Assembly (NCBI GenBank): GCA_027488415.1
Contig: JAIYBS010000263.1
Location: 1 to 7,269, forward strand
From: Planctomycetaceae bacterium
GTDB lineage: Bacteria > Planctomycetota > Phycisphaerae > Phycisphaerales > SM1A02
Length of the DNA stretch: 7,269 bases
Reading direction: 5' to 3'
Of this stretch, positions 1-7,044 are shown one piece after another. Made by a program: the position numbers and the translations under genes. The stretch's first letter is position 1. Each line of letters opens with the position of its first letter. Under the pieces are notes generated by a model, which was not told where the DNA came from, did no database searches, and saw only the letters and a program-made list of their open reading frames with translations.

Positions 1-1055
1 GCGACGCGCGACGCGATGCCCGGTGCCGTCGCGCCCGCGCGGATCGCAAGCGCCACCAGTGCCGGGCTCCGGAGCGCGAGCGCGATCGCCCTGCAGCGAA
101 GCCTTGCGCCGCGCACGATCGCGGCGTGCATCGCTGGCCACGCGTCGTGGCTCGCGCGCCCGTGCGCCACCGCCGCAGCCAGGCCGCCCGCGGCGGCGCC
201 GGTCGCGATCGCCCAGCCCATGCCCTCGCCGGTGAAGGGCTCCTCGTAGCCGGCCGCGTCGCCCGCCAGCAGGATGCCCGGCGCGGAGAGCGCGTTGCGG
301 CGGCGCGAGAGCGTGGGCGCGCCGTGCCACCGGGCCGCGCGCAACGCGTCCGCATCCCGCACGCTTGGACCGAGCGCGGCGATCGCGTACTCGGCGGGTC
401 CGCCCGCGGCGCGCACGCAACCCGGGAGGGCTGCGCCGGCGACGTCGACCGTGCCGTCCGGCAGCCGCACCGCACCGACGTACCCGCCGCGCGCGACGTG
501 CATGCGGATCTCGCCCGCCGTGCATTCGAGCGCGCGTGCGGGAACGGCCGCGCCGAAACCCATCCGGCTGCGGCGTCGCACGCGCCACCCGAACGCCGGC
601 AGCGCGTCGAGCGAACGGCCCGCCAGGCCGTCGCACACCACCGCGCAGCCGGCCGCGAGCGGCGCGGCGCCGACCGTCCAGCCGCCTTCCGCGACGGCCG
701 CCGCCGTGCAGCCGAGCCGCACGTCCACGCCCTCCTCGCGGGCCCTGCGGACAAGCCGCACGTCGAGGTCGTCGCGTCCGATCGCGGCGCCGCGCTCGCG
801 GCGCACCGACACCTCGCCCGATCCGCACCGAAGCGTGAGCGACGTGAGTCGCGCCGCGCCTGCGAGCTCGTCGCCGAGGCCGAGGCGATCGAGCGAGGCG
901 ATCGCGAGCTCCGACAGGCAGCACCCGCACGCCTTCGTGCGCGGGAACTCCGCGCGATCGACGAGCATCACGCGCGCACCCGCGCGCCGCGCGGCGATCG
1001 CCGCGACGGACCCCGCGGGACCCGCGCCGACGACCAGGACGTCGATCGAGGTCAT
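1..1055 (-). CDS. FAD-dependent oxidoreductase, geranylgeranyl-reductase type (3' end outside window)
   Basis: Flavoprotein that probably reduces or hydroxylates a lipid, isoprenoid or polyketide-like substrate; the substrate cannot be told. I translated it by hand from the minus strand: 351 full codons are visible and the C-terminus is cut by the window edge. Residues 5-16 hold the dinucleotide-binding GxGxxG (VLVVGAGPAGS) with an acidic D33 at the end of the second strand. A 'KACGCCLS' cysteine motif lies at about residues 41-48, where the family carries its CG.(G/C)L signature. GDAAGYEEPFTGEGMG at 265-280 is the second FAD-contacting motif typical of geranylgeranyl reductases and related monooxygenases. 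Full-length relatives are usually around 380 residues, so perhaps 30 are missing. The ATG overlaps the TGA of the upstream methyltransferase (ATGA), which implies translational coupling and a joint pathway. No Shine-Dalgarno is obvious. Family assignment is firm; the reaction is inference. Confidence 0.9.
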   Translation of the reverse strand, partial: MTSIDVLVVGAGPAGSVAAIAARRAGARVMLVDRAEFPRTKACGCCLSELAIASLDRLGLGDELAGAARLTSLTLRCGSGEVSVRRERGAAIGRDDLDVRLVRRAREEGVDVRLGCTAAAVAEGGWTVGAAPLAAGCAVVCDGLAGRSLDALPAFGWRVRRRSRMGFGAAVPARALECTAGEIRMHVARGGYVGAVRLPDGTVDVAGAALPGCVRAAGGPAEYAIAALGPSVRDADALRAARWHGAPTLSRRRNALSAPGILLAGDAAGYEEPFTGEGMGWAIATGAAAGGLAAAVAHGRASHDAWPAMHAAIVRGARLRCRAIALALRSPALVALAIRAGATAPGIASRV

Positions 1056-1744
1056 GCGAGCCCCCACGTGAGGACCCAGCGTTCGGGCCATGCTCGCCGC
1101 ACGCGTGCGTCGGCGATACCTGCCTCCCGCGCCATGCGCAGTGCCTCGTCCGGCCTCCACGCCGCACGGACGCTCGCGGGCGCGTCGAATCGGACGATCC
1201 GCGACCGGCTCAGCATCCGCGACGCCATCCACGCGAGCGCCAGCCCGAGTCGGGTTCGGTCGAGGTCGATCACCGCGCCCGAGCGAGCCGATGCGTGCAT
1301 CGCGGCAAGCGCGCGCACGGCGTCAGGCCCGTCGAGGTGGTGCAGGAAGAGCGAGCAGGTCACGAGGTCCTGCTCCGCAGGCAGCGGCTCGCGGAGAAGG
1401 TCGACCCGCACCGTACGCAGTTCGACGCCCGCGCACCGTGCTGCCTCGCTCGCCTCGCGGAGCGCGCACTCGCTGATGTCGCAGGCGGTCCAGCAGGCAT
1501 TGATCCCGTGCCGGCGTGCGGAACGGGACGCGGCGATCGCCGCATCCGCCGAGCCGCACGCGACGTCGAGCACGCGCAGCGTCCGGCCCCGCCTCGCCTG
1601 CGCGACCCGACGCACGGACTCCCACGGCAGGCGGGCGCTTTGCGAGACACGGTTCAGCCGCGCCAGTCCCGCGAGGGCGTGACGATGCTCCGCGGCGTCG
1701 AGCGCCGGGTCGTCCATCAGCTCCGGCACTCGGGTCCTCTGCAT
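1052..1744 (-). CDS. Class I SAM-dependent methyltransferase
   Basis: 230-residue soluble methyltransferase, first visible gene of the leftward operon. The SAM-binding core is plain: motif I VLDVACGS at residues 58-65, an acidic residue after strand 2 (D89 in CDIS), D115 after strand 3, and the strand-4 motif DLVTCSLFLHHL at 126-137. The C-terminal third (AVIDLDRTRL, then SRMLSRSRIVRFD and a proline/aspartate-containing RPDE) resembles methyltransferases encoded beside type III polyketide synthases and geranylgeranyl-reductase-like flavoproteins; that resemblance is from memory. The frame stays open far upstream, so the start is a choice. ATG at 1744 is preferred because it precedes PELMDDPALD, where this kind of protein normally begins, and because AAGGAA lies 10 bases upstream. 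ATG nine codons later is an alternative. The stop overlaps the next gene's ATG by four bases. It is divergent from the gene at 1823. Confidence 0.87.
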   Translation of the reverse strand: MQRTRVPELMDDPALDAAEHRHALAGLARLNRVSQSARLPWESVRRVAQARRGRTLRVLDVACGSADAAIAASRSARRHGINACWTACDISECALREASEAARCAGVELRTVRVDLLREPLPAEQDLVTCSLFLHHLDGPDAVRALAAMHASARSGAVIDLDRTRLGLALAWMASRMLSRSRIVRFDAPASVRAAWRPDEALRMAREAGIADARVRRAWPERWVLTWGLA

Positions 1745-1810
1745 CGGGGCGCGGTTCCTTGAGGGAAGGCTACTTGCCCCGTCGCGTCGCGAAACGCACG
1801 CGATCGCGGG

Positions 1811-1816
1811 TACAAC
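1811..1816 (+). promoter_or_regulatory. -10-like hexamer TACAAC for a leaderless transcript
   Basis: TACAAC stands exactly six bases before the ATG at 1823, so transcription starting about seven bases downstream of the hexamer would begin at or next to the A of ATG. No purine-rich ribosome binding site lies between (ACCTTC). No convincing -35 is seen 16-18 bases upstream. A GCGATCGC octamer sits three bases upstream of the hexamer. The geometry matches that of TATAAT at 7045-7050. The call is inference from position and composition. Confidence 0.5.
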
Positions 1817-1822
1817 ACCTTC

Positions 1823-2707
1823 ATGAACTCCTCGCACTGCATCCCGGTCCTCCTCGCTGCCACGCTCACGCTCGGCACCGCGCCGGCCCCCGCGCCTAGC
1901 CCGGCGCAGACCGTCCCCGCCGCGTGGCCGTCCGACCAGAAGGGGCTCGACGCGCTCGGCGTCTCGCTCGTCGACCAGTGGATGTCGGCCGTGGCCGCGA
2001 AGGACGCCTCGCGGCTCGAGTCGATGATGCTGCCGTGTTTCCAGCGCATCAGCTGGGCGGGCTCCTTCGATCGCGCGGCCGAGATCGAGGCGATCAAGGC
2101 GCTCGACGCGAAGTCGCCGAAGGTGTCGGACGTGAAGGTCACGCGCGTCGGCGAATCGCTGGTGGTGACTTGCCAGGTCGCGGTCGAGGAGCGGTCGGCC
2201 TCGGGCCCGCTGCCGTCGGAGCCGTCCTGCCGGCTCGGCGTCTGGCAGCTGCAGGACCGCGCGTGGAAGCTCGCGGCGTGGGCCACGCTTCACATGCCGT
2301 CCGCGCGGCCGGCGCCCTCGGCGCCGCGGTTCACCGCCGACGAGGGCGTCGGCAAGGAGGGCGCGGCCCTCGTCACGCGGTTCCTCGAATTGCAGCGTGC
2401 CAAGGACCTCGGGCCGTTCGACGCGATGTTGGCCGACGGAATGCAGGTCATCAACTTCCGCGGCCAGAAGGCAAAGGAAGACCTCGTGAAGGGCGCGTCG
2501 CGCGTGAAGGCCGACGCTGCCGTGCTCGCCGACGTCCGCGCGACGCGATGCAACGAGCTGCTCGTCGTGACCTGCAACCTCACGATGGGCCAGAAGATGG
2601 GCTTCACCGCGCTCCCCGCCGATCCGGCGCCGTTTCTCGCGGTGTTCCATGGGACGGGCGACGCCGTGAAGGTGATCGCGATGGCGAACACCAACAAGCC
2701 CAAGTGA
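1823..2707 (+). CDS. Exported protein with two tandem NTF2/SnoaL-like domains
   Basis: 294-residue protein of unknown function. Residues 1-29 look like a signal peptide: a hydrophobic core (IPVLLAATLTLG), then a proline/alanine-rich stretch ending near SPAQ. The n-region (MNSSHC) has no Lys or Arg, which is unusual. The start is nevertheless well fixed, because an in-frame TGA at 1760-1762 precedes it with no other ATG between. The mature part is two copies of one alpha+beta domain, about 49-159 and 183-293. Each has an opening helix with a conserved AKD (59-61 and 193-195), a strand LVVTC (113-117 and 247-251), and a closing pair of strands (LGVWQ..AWKLAAWA and LAVFHG..VKVIAMA). This order is typical of SnoaL/DUF4440/NTF2-like domains, which include ligand-binding proteins and small enzymes; no catalytic residues can be named. 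It stands alone, divergent from the methyltransferase and convergent with the gene ending at 2762. Confidence 0.85.
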   Translation: MNSSHCIPVLLAATLTLGTAPAPAPSPAQTVPAAWPSDQKGLDALGVSLVDQWMSAVAAKDASRLESMMLPCFQRISWAGSFDRAAEIEAIKALDAKSPKVSDVKVTRVGESLVVTCQVAVEERSASGPLPSEPSCRLGVWQLQDRAWKLAAWATLHMPSARPAPSAPRFTADEGVGKEGAALVTRFLELQRAKDLGPFDAMLADGMQVINFRGQKAKEDLVKGASRVKADAAVLADVRATRCNELLVVTCNLTMGQKMGFTALPADPAPFLAVFHGTGDAVKVIAMANTNKPK

Positions 2708-2719
2708 ACGTCAAGCAGG

Positions 2720-2731
2720 TGACCGCGGTCA
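2720..2731. repeat. 12-bp perfect palindrome in a convergent gap
   Basis: TGACCGCGGTCA is a perfect inverted repeat with no spacer, 13 bases after the stop of the plus-strand gene and inside the 54-base gap between two converging genes. It has no loop and no T-run on either side, so it is not a standard intrinsic terminator. It could be a protein site, a weak structural stop element or chance. Confidence 0.4.
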
Positions 2732-2740
2732 GTTGATCGC

Positions 2741-2756
2741 GCGGCCGGCCGGCCGC
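2741..2756. terminator. GC-only 16-bp palindrome, possible bidirectional stop element
   Basis: GCGGCCGGCCGGCCGC is perfectly self-complementary and lies five bases from the stop of the minus-strand gene (2762). As RNA it could fold into a GC hairpin for either direction of transcription, fitting its place between two converging 3' ends. There is no U-tract, so Rho-independent termination in the classical sense is not supported. The terminator role is inference from position. Confidence 0.35.
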
Positions 2757-2761
2757 CGAGG

Positions 2762-4927
2762 TCACTTCGTGGGCTTCACGCCCGCGATCTTCCGCAGCTC
2801 CGCGACGGCCGGGTCCACCTGCTGCTTGCCGCGGAGCTCGAGCGTCTCCTTGCCGTCGAACGCCGCGAGCAGCGCCTTCGCCCACAGTTCGCGCGCGCCC
2901 TTGTCCTTGATGGTGCGCGCCCAGCCCTTCACCTGCGCTGCGAACGCGTCCGCGGCCTTGCGGTTCTTCGTGCGGTTGGGCGACGCGAGGTAACCCTTCG
3001 CGGACTCGACGCACTTCTCGACGAAGCCCTCCTCGCCGGCGGTCTCCTTCCAGCAGCGGGCGAGGAGCGCGGCATTCGTGCAGCCCTGGCGGGTCAGGTC
3101 GGCGAGCAGCCTCGACGATGCCTCAGGCGTGGCGGGCGACGGCATCGCGAGCACGCGCGCATGGGCGAGGTCGCGCACGGTGTCGCGGTAGAGCTTGCGA
3201 TTCGCGGGAAGCTTCGCCGCGTCCATCGCCTTGTTGAAGTCGTCGAGCAGGCGAACCGCCGATCCCGCGTCGGGAGCCGACGCGATCGCGCCCTCGACCA
3301 CGGCCATCGCGTAGGGGTTGCGCTTCAGGCCCTCGGCGAGGAAGGCGGGACCCTCGTCGGCGCGCTCCGCGGCCGCAAGCGCGTCGAACGCGCGGCGCAT
3401 GACGAGGGTGTCCACGAACGATTCGAGGCCCTCGTTGACGCCCCACGCGACCGTCTGGTGGAAGATCATCGGGCGCCGACCGCCGACGTCGTCGTAGTTC
3501 CAGCCCGCGTGCACGTTCGTGACCTCGTCGCCGCCGGTGGCGTACTGCTCGCCCTTGCACGTGTACGTGCCCGACTTCGCGTCGAAGTCCATCTGCACCA
3601 TCGCGCAGTGGCCCGGCTGCCCCGCGGTCGATGCGGGGACGCCGAGGATCCGCTCGGTGCGGGCGCCGATGTTGCCCATCGTGCCGCAGACGCCGCCGTC
3701 CTTCCACATCATCTGGATGCTGCCGTAGCTGAAGGCGAACGGGCTCAGGCGCCGCGCGCTCTGCATGTCGAACTGCTGCGCGATGTCGCCGATGTACTCG
3801 CCGTAGGTGCGCGCCTCGCCGGTCTCGGCGAACGTGCGCCAGATCGCCTCGCGCTCGCGGAGCGGCTGGTCGTCGGCCGCGAGCATCAGGAGGACCGGCC
3901 ACGGCGCGTTCAGCGGGAAGCGCGGCCACTTTCGCTCCGCCTTCGTGGCGGGGTCGAACTGCCAGTTGTCGTTGCGCACGAACCACGCCATCGACTCCGC
4001 CGGCGTCGGCGCGCGGTCGCGCTCGGCGGGCATGCGTCCCTTGGCGCGGTAGGCGGCCTGGAACATCTCGTGTGCGGCGGCGATGCGCTTGCGGAGGTCC
4101 TCGTTGCCGACCGCGGCGGTCGAGTTCCACGCGACCGCGCCGTCGCCGCAGTCGAGCCGCAGGTCCTGGCCGTGCGCCTGCATGTAGGCGTTGAACTCGC
4201 GCTGCAGCGCGGCGGACGAGATGACGTCCGCGGCCACGAGCGCGCGGGTGACCTTCCTCTTCACGTCGACCGCCTTGCCGCGCGGCTTGGCGACGCCCTT
4301 GTCGTCGTACTCGAGCGGCGGCAGCTCCTTCACGGTGGCCTCCACCTCGATCGGCGGATGGTCCTCGAGGAAGTTCACGACGTGGTCATCGCGGTCGAGC
4401 GTGCGCTTCGGGTCCTTCGTGTCGACCGGCGTTCGCGGGTCGCCGGGGATCGCGAGCGAGAGCGGCGCGCGCTGCGAGACGTCCGGGAGCGCGTCCGGCA
4501 GCTGCGCGCCGTCGGCGTCGTTCCACGTGCCCGCCTTCGTGCCGCGCCGCAGGTACGAGTCCTGCACCGCGAACGCGATCGCGAGCTGCGGGTAACGCTC
4601 GCGTACGAGCTCCTCGCCGAGCTCGATCTCGAGCGAGCGCAGGCCGAGGAGCACCGGCAGCGGGTCCTTGCGGCAGCCGTACACCGAGGCGCGGCGCACC
4701 GGGTCGCGGTCCACCCAGTCGAGGAAGTCCTTCGGCAGCCGCGCCCCGCGCGAGGAGGCCGCGTCGAGCGTCGCCTTGCGTGCGTCCGCGACGTACCGGT
4801 CGGCGCGCGAGGACCACGACGAGCCGGCGGCGTGCGCCGGAACGGGGGCCGCGGGGGCGATCGGCGCCGCCGCCGCGACGAGCGCGAGGACGGACGCCGC
4901 GGAGAGCGTTGCGATGAACCGCTTCAT
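2762..4927 (-). CDS. Secreted transglutaminase-like Cys/His protein, function unknown
   Basis: 721-residue exported protein. MKRFIATLSAASVLALVAAAA is a clear signal peptide start, with a likely cleavage near AHA (about residue 33). The rest has no obvious membrane segment. The central region (about 395-500) carries the recognisable core: YGSIQMMWKDGGVCGTMG, with C414 placed like the catalytic Cys of transglutaminase-like folds, followed by ILGVPA (428-432) and GQPGHCA (436-442), with H440 placed like the catalytic His. The third residue of the triad cannot be assigned; D446, D448 or N471 are options. The flanking regions (about 40-390 and 500-721) are mostly helical in character and match nothing I recognise. 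Bacterial proteins with such GGVC...GQPGHCA cores usually have no known role; peptide hydrolysis or crosslinking in the envelope is possible. The ATG follows the S46 peptidase stop by four bases, so the two are almost certainly cotranscribed and coupled. Only a weak GAAAG is available as a ribosome binding site. Confidence 0.8.
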   Translation of the reverse strand: MKRFIATLSAASVLALVAAAAPIAPAAPVPAHAAGSSWSSRADRYVADARKATLDAASSRGARLPKDFLDWVDRDPVRRASVYGCRKDPLPVLLGLRSLEIELGEELVRERYPQLAIAFAVQDSYLRRGTKAGTWNDADGAQLPDALPDVSQRAPLSLAIPGDPRTPVDTKDPKRTLDRDDHVVNFLEDHPPIEVEATVKELPPLEYDDKGVAKPRGKAVDVKRKVTRALVAADVISSAALQREFNAYMQAHGQDLRLDCGDGAVAWNSTAAVGNEDLRKRIAAAHEMFQAAYRAKGRMPAERDRAPTPAESMAWFVRNDNWQFDPATKAERKWPRFPLNAPWPVLLMLAADDQPLREREAIWRTFAETGEARTYGEYIGDIAQQFDMQSARRLSPFAFSYGSIQMMWKDGGVCGTMGNIGARTERILGVPASTAGQPGHCAMVQMDFDAKSGTYTCKGEQYATGGDEVTNVHAGWNYDDVGGRRPMIFHQTVAWGVNEGLESFVDTLVMRRAFDALAAAERADEGPAFLAEGLKRNPYAMAVVEGAIASAPDAGSAVRLLDDFNKAMDAAKLPANRKLYRDTVRDLAHARVLAMPSPATPEASSRLLADLTRQGCTNAALLARCWKETAGEEGFVEKCVESAKGYLASPNRTKNRKAADAFAAQVKGWARTIKDKGARELWAKALLAAFDGKETLELRGKQQVDPAVAELRKIAGVKPTK

Positions 4928-4931
4928 GGGG

Positions 4932-6980
4932 TCACTTTCGGGCAGGTGCCATCTCGTCCACGAGCGCAGCCGCGCCGTAGATCTTCCGCATGGCCTCGAG
5001 CATGCCGCGCGCGTCCACGGAGGTCGCGCGGTTGCGCGTGCCGTCGAACACCACGTCGCCCGCCAGGCTGTCGAGGTTTCCGTCGAAGATCAGGCCGACC
5101 ACCTCGCCGTCCGCGTCGACGATCGGCGAGCCGGAGTTGCCGCCGATGATGTCGTTCGTCGAGACGAAGTTGAACGGGACCGTGCCGTCGAGCCGCGCCT
5201 TCGCGTCGAGCCACGACTTCGGCAGCTCGAACGCCGGGTCGCCTGCGCGCTCGGCCGCGCGCTCGAAGGTGCCGCCGATGGTGGTGAACGCGGGGACCTT
5301 CGTGCCGTCCTCCGCGGTCCAGCCCTTCACGGTGCCGTAGCTCATGCGCAGGGTGAACGTCGCGTCCGGGTACACGCTGTCGCCGAAGGCCGCGAACCGC
5401 GCCGCGGCGATCTTGCCGTAGGCGATCTTCTGCGGCGCGTCGACCTGGTCCTCCCACGCCTTGCGTGCGGCGCGTGCCTGGTCGTCGACCGATGCCATGA
5501 AGCGGATCATCGGGTCGTTCATGTCCGGGTTGCGGCGCGCCGCGACGTCCGCGAGCTTCGTGCCGCGCACGAGCTCGGTCGCGCGGGCGCGCGGGCTCTT
5601 GCCGTCGAGCAGCTTCCGCACCAGCGCGTCGTCGAGGCCGCGCTCCTCGGCGAGGCCCGAGAGCATCGAGGTCATCCGCTCGATCTCGAGCTGCGGGTAG
5701 ACGGGCGCCGGCGAGTAGAGCATCGCCTCGAGCGACTCGCGGTTCGCGTCACCGAACTCCGGCAGTCGTTCCGCGCTCGGCTTCGCGTCCTCGGCCTTCA
5801 TGCGGAGCAACGTGCGGGCGACGCCCGCGAGCGTGCCGGCGCGCATCCGGCGCTCGAGCGCGAAGTAGTCAGGCGCCAGCCGCTTCCACGCGTCGAGCGA
5901 CGCACGCACCATGGCGCGGCCGTCCTCGAAGTCCTTCGCCTCGGGCTTGCCCGCGAGCCGCTTCAGCAGCGCATCCTCGTCGGCGCGCTTGGCGGCGACC
6001 ATCGCGGGATCCTGCAGCGCGTCGAGCAGGCCCTGCGACGCCTTGCGGCCGTTCTGCGTGCCGAAGAAGTCCTCGCGCGCGATGCGGGCGTTCTCGGCGC
6101 CGCGGCCCATGAACGTGGTCAGCTTCACCTCGTTGCGCCACAGCCGCTTCAGGCCCATCGGCTCCTCGACGTCTCGCATGAACGCGACGTGGTCCGCGGT
6201 GTAGAGGCGGTTCGTCGAGCCGGGGTGGCCCCAGGTGAAGACGAGCTCGCCCTCCTTCGCGCCGTCGGCATCCCACGAGAGGAAGTGCTCCGGCTGGAGC
6301 GGCTTCCCGTCCTCGTAGATGCGGAAGAAGCAGCAGTCGAGGTCGTAGCGCGGGAACTCGAAGTTGTCGGTGTCGCCGCCGAAGAACGCGATCGCGGTCT
6401 CGGGCGCGAACACGAGCTTCACGTCGCGGAACGTGCGGTAGCGGTAGAGGTGGTACTTGCCGCCCTGGTAGAGCGTCACGACCTCGCTCGTGAGGCCGGT
6501 CGACTTCTCGCTCTCGTCCTCGATGCGCGCGATCTCCTTGCGCTTCGCCGCGCCCGCGGCGGCGGTGTCGGCCGCGCCCTTGGCGGCGCCGGTCACGCGG
6601 TCGGTCACGTCCTCGATCGACCAGAGCACGTTCAGCTCGAGGTCGGGGCAGGGCAGCTCGTCGGCCGGCGACTTCGCGAGGAAGCCCGTCTTCAGCAGGT
6701 CGCGCTCGGGCGTCGAGAGCTTGGCGAGCATGTCGCTGCCGACGTGGTGGTTGGTCATCACCAGCCCGTTGCGGCTGACGATCGAGCCCGAGCCGCCCGT
6801 CGAGAAGCGCACCGCCGACTTCTGCAGGTGCTCGAGCAGCGCGGGCGTCGCCTCGAACCCGTGCTTCGCCTTCAGCTCGGCGGCCGGGATGGCGTTCGGG
6901 AGCCACATGCCCTCCTCGGCACGGGCGACGGCGGGAAGGACGGCCAGGGCGGCCACGAACGCGAGTGCGGGGCGGTGCAT
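4932..6980 (-). CDS. S46 family dipeptidyl-peptidase, DPP7-like
   Basis: 682-residue secreted serine exopeptidase that should release dipeptides from the N-termini of peptides in the periplasm. MHRPALAFVAALAVLPAVARA is a signal peptide (cleavage after about A21), followed by EEGMW, the usual mature start of the family. The chymotrypsin-like triad can be placed by motif: H79 in TNHHV, D215 in GGDTDN..FPRYDLD, S616 in GGNSGSP. N206 corresponds to the Asn that anchors the substrate amino group; the Trp that normally follows is Phe (F207). Eighteen residues after the catalytic Ser is G634 in FDG, where DPP11 has Arg and DPP7 has Gly, so a broad hydrophobic P1 preference is inferred. Length agrees with the family's 700 or so. 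A longer start at 7058 would add 26 residues before the signal peptide and overlap the opposite promoter, so it was rejected. No Shine-Dalgarno: the ATG is preceded only by pyrimidines. First gene of a two-gene operon. Confidence 0.93.
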   Translation of the reverse strand: MHRPALAFVAALAVLPAVARAEEGMWLPNAIPAAELKAKHGFEATPALLEHLQKSAVRFSTGGSGSIVSRNGLVMTNHHVGSDMLAKLSTPERDLLKTGFLAKSPADELPCPDLELNVLWSIEDVTDRVTGAAKGAADTAAAGAAKRKEIARIEDESEKSTGLTSEVVTLYQGGKYHLYRYRTFRDVKLVFAPETAIAFFGGDTDNFEFPRYDLDCCFFRIYEDGKPLQPEHFLSWDADGAKEGELVFTWGHPGSTNRLYTADHVAFMRDVEEPMGLKRLWRNEVKLTTFMGRGAENARIAREDFFGTQNGRKASQGLLDALQDPAMVAAKRADEDALLKRLAGKPEAKDFEDGRAMVRASLDAWKRLAPDYFALERRMRAGTLAGVARTLLRMKAEDAKPSAERLPEFGDANRESLEAMLYSPAPVYPQLEIERMTSMLSGLAEERGLDDALVRKLLDGKSPRARATELVRGTKLADVAARRNPDMNDPMIRFMASVDDQARAARKAWEDQVDAPQKIAYGKIAAARFAAFGDSVYPDATFTLRMSYGTVKGWTAEDGTKVPAFTTIGGTFERAAERAGDPAFELPKSWLDAKARLDGTVPFNFVSTNDIIGGNSGSPIVDADGEVVGLIFDGNLDSLAGDVVFDGTRNRATSVDARGMLEAMRKIYGAAALVDEMAPARK

Positions 6981-6989
6981 GGGGGGAAG

Positions 6990-6997
6990 GGTATATC
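6990..6997 (-). promoter_or_regulatory. AT-rich -10-like block upstream of the S46 gene
   Basis: Read on the minus strand, GATATACC ends nine bases before the ATG at 6980 and is the only AT-rich stretch near this start. A -10 at TATACC would put the transcript start within a few bases of the ATG, giving a leader of almost no length. The leader bases (CTTCCCCCC) are all pyrimidine, so no ribosome binding site exists. No recognisable -35 is seen. GCGATCGC lies three bases upstream (7001-7008). Confidence 0.4.
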
Positions 6998-7044
6998 GCG
7001 GCGATCGCGCGTCGATTTCGCTCGGGCGACGGACCGGGGAGCCG

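Noticed and set aside
126..1682. Plus-strand open frame of about 518 codons across the left third
   Set aside because: Arg-rich nonsense composition, antisense to the FAD oxidoreductase and methyltransferase, which carry clear motifs.
1757..1769. Small inverted repeat CCTT-GAGGG-AAGG near the methyltransferase start, possible hairpin covering its ribosome binding site
   Set aside because: Only four base pairs; too weak to call a regulatory structure.
1745..2650. Extension of the methyltransferase frame upstream to 2650, as if it were a 532-residue fusion
   Set aside because: The upstream part is antisense to the exported NTF2-like gene, is Arg-rich and has no domain character; the methyltransferase starts naturally at 1744.
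82..6395. Repeated GCGATCGC octamers (nine inside genes, at 82, 205, 379, 898, 994, 1533, 3282, 4575 and 6388), resembling cyanobacterial HIP1
   Set aside because: All nine fall in the same codon phase, GCG-ATC-GC, encoding Ala-Ile-Ala in their gene, so preferred codons at that tripeptide explain them. Only the two intergenic copies (1800 and 7001) are left unexplained and are reported separately.
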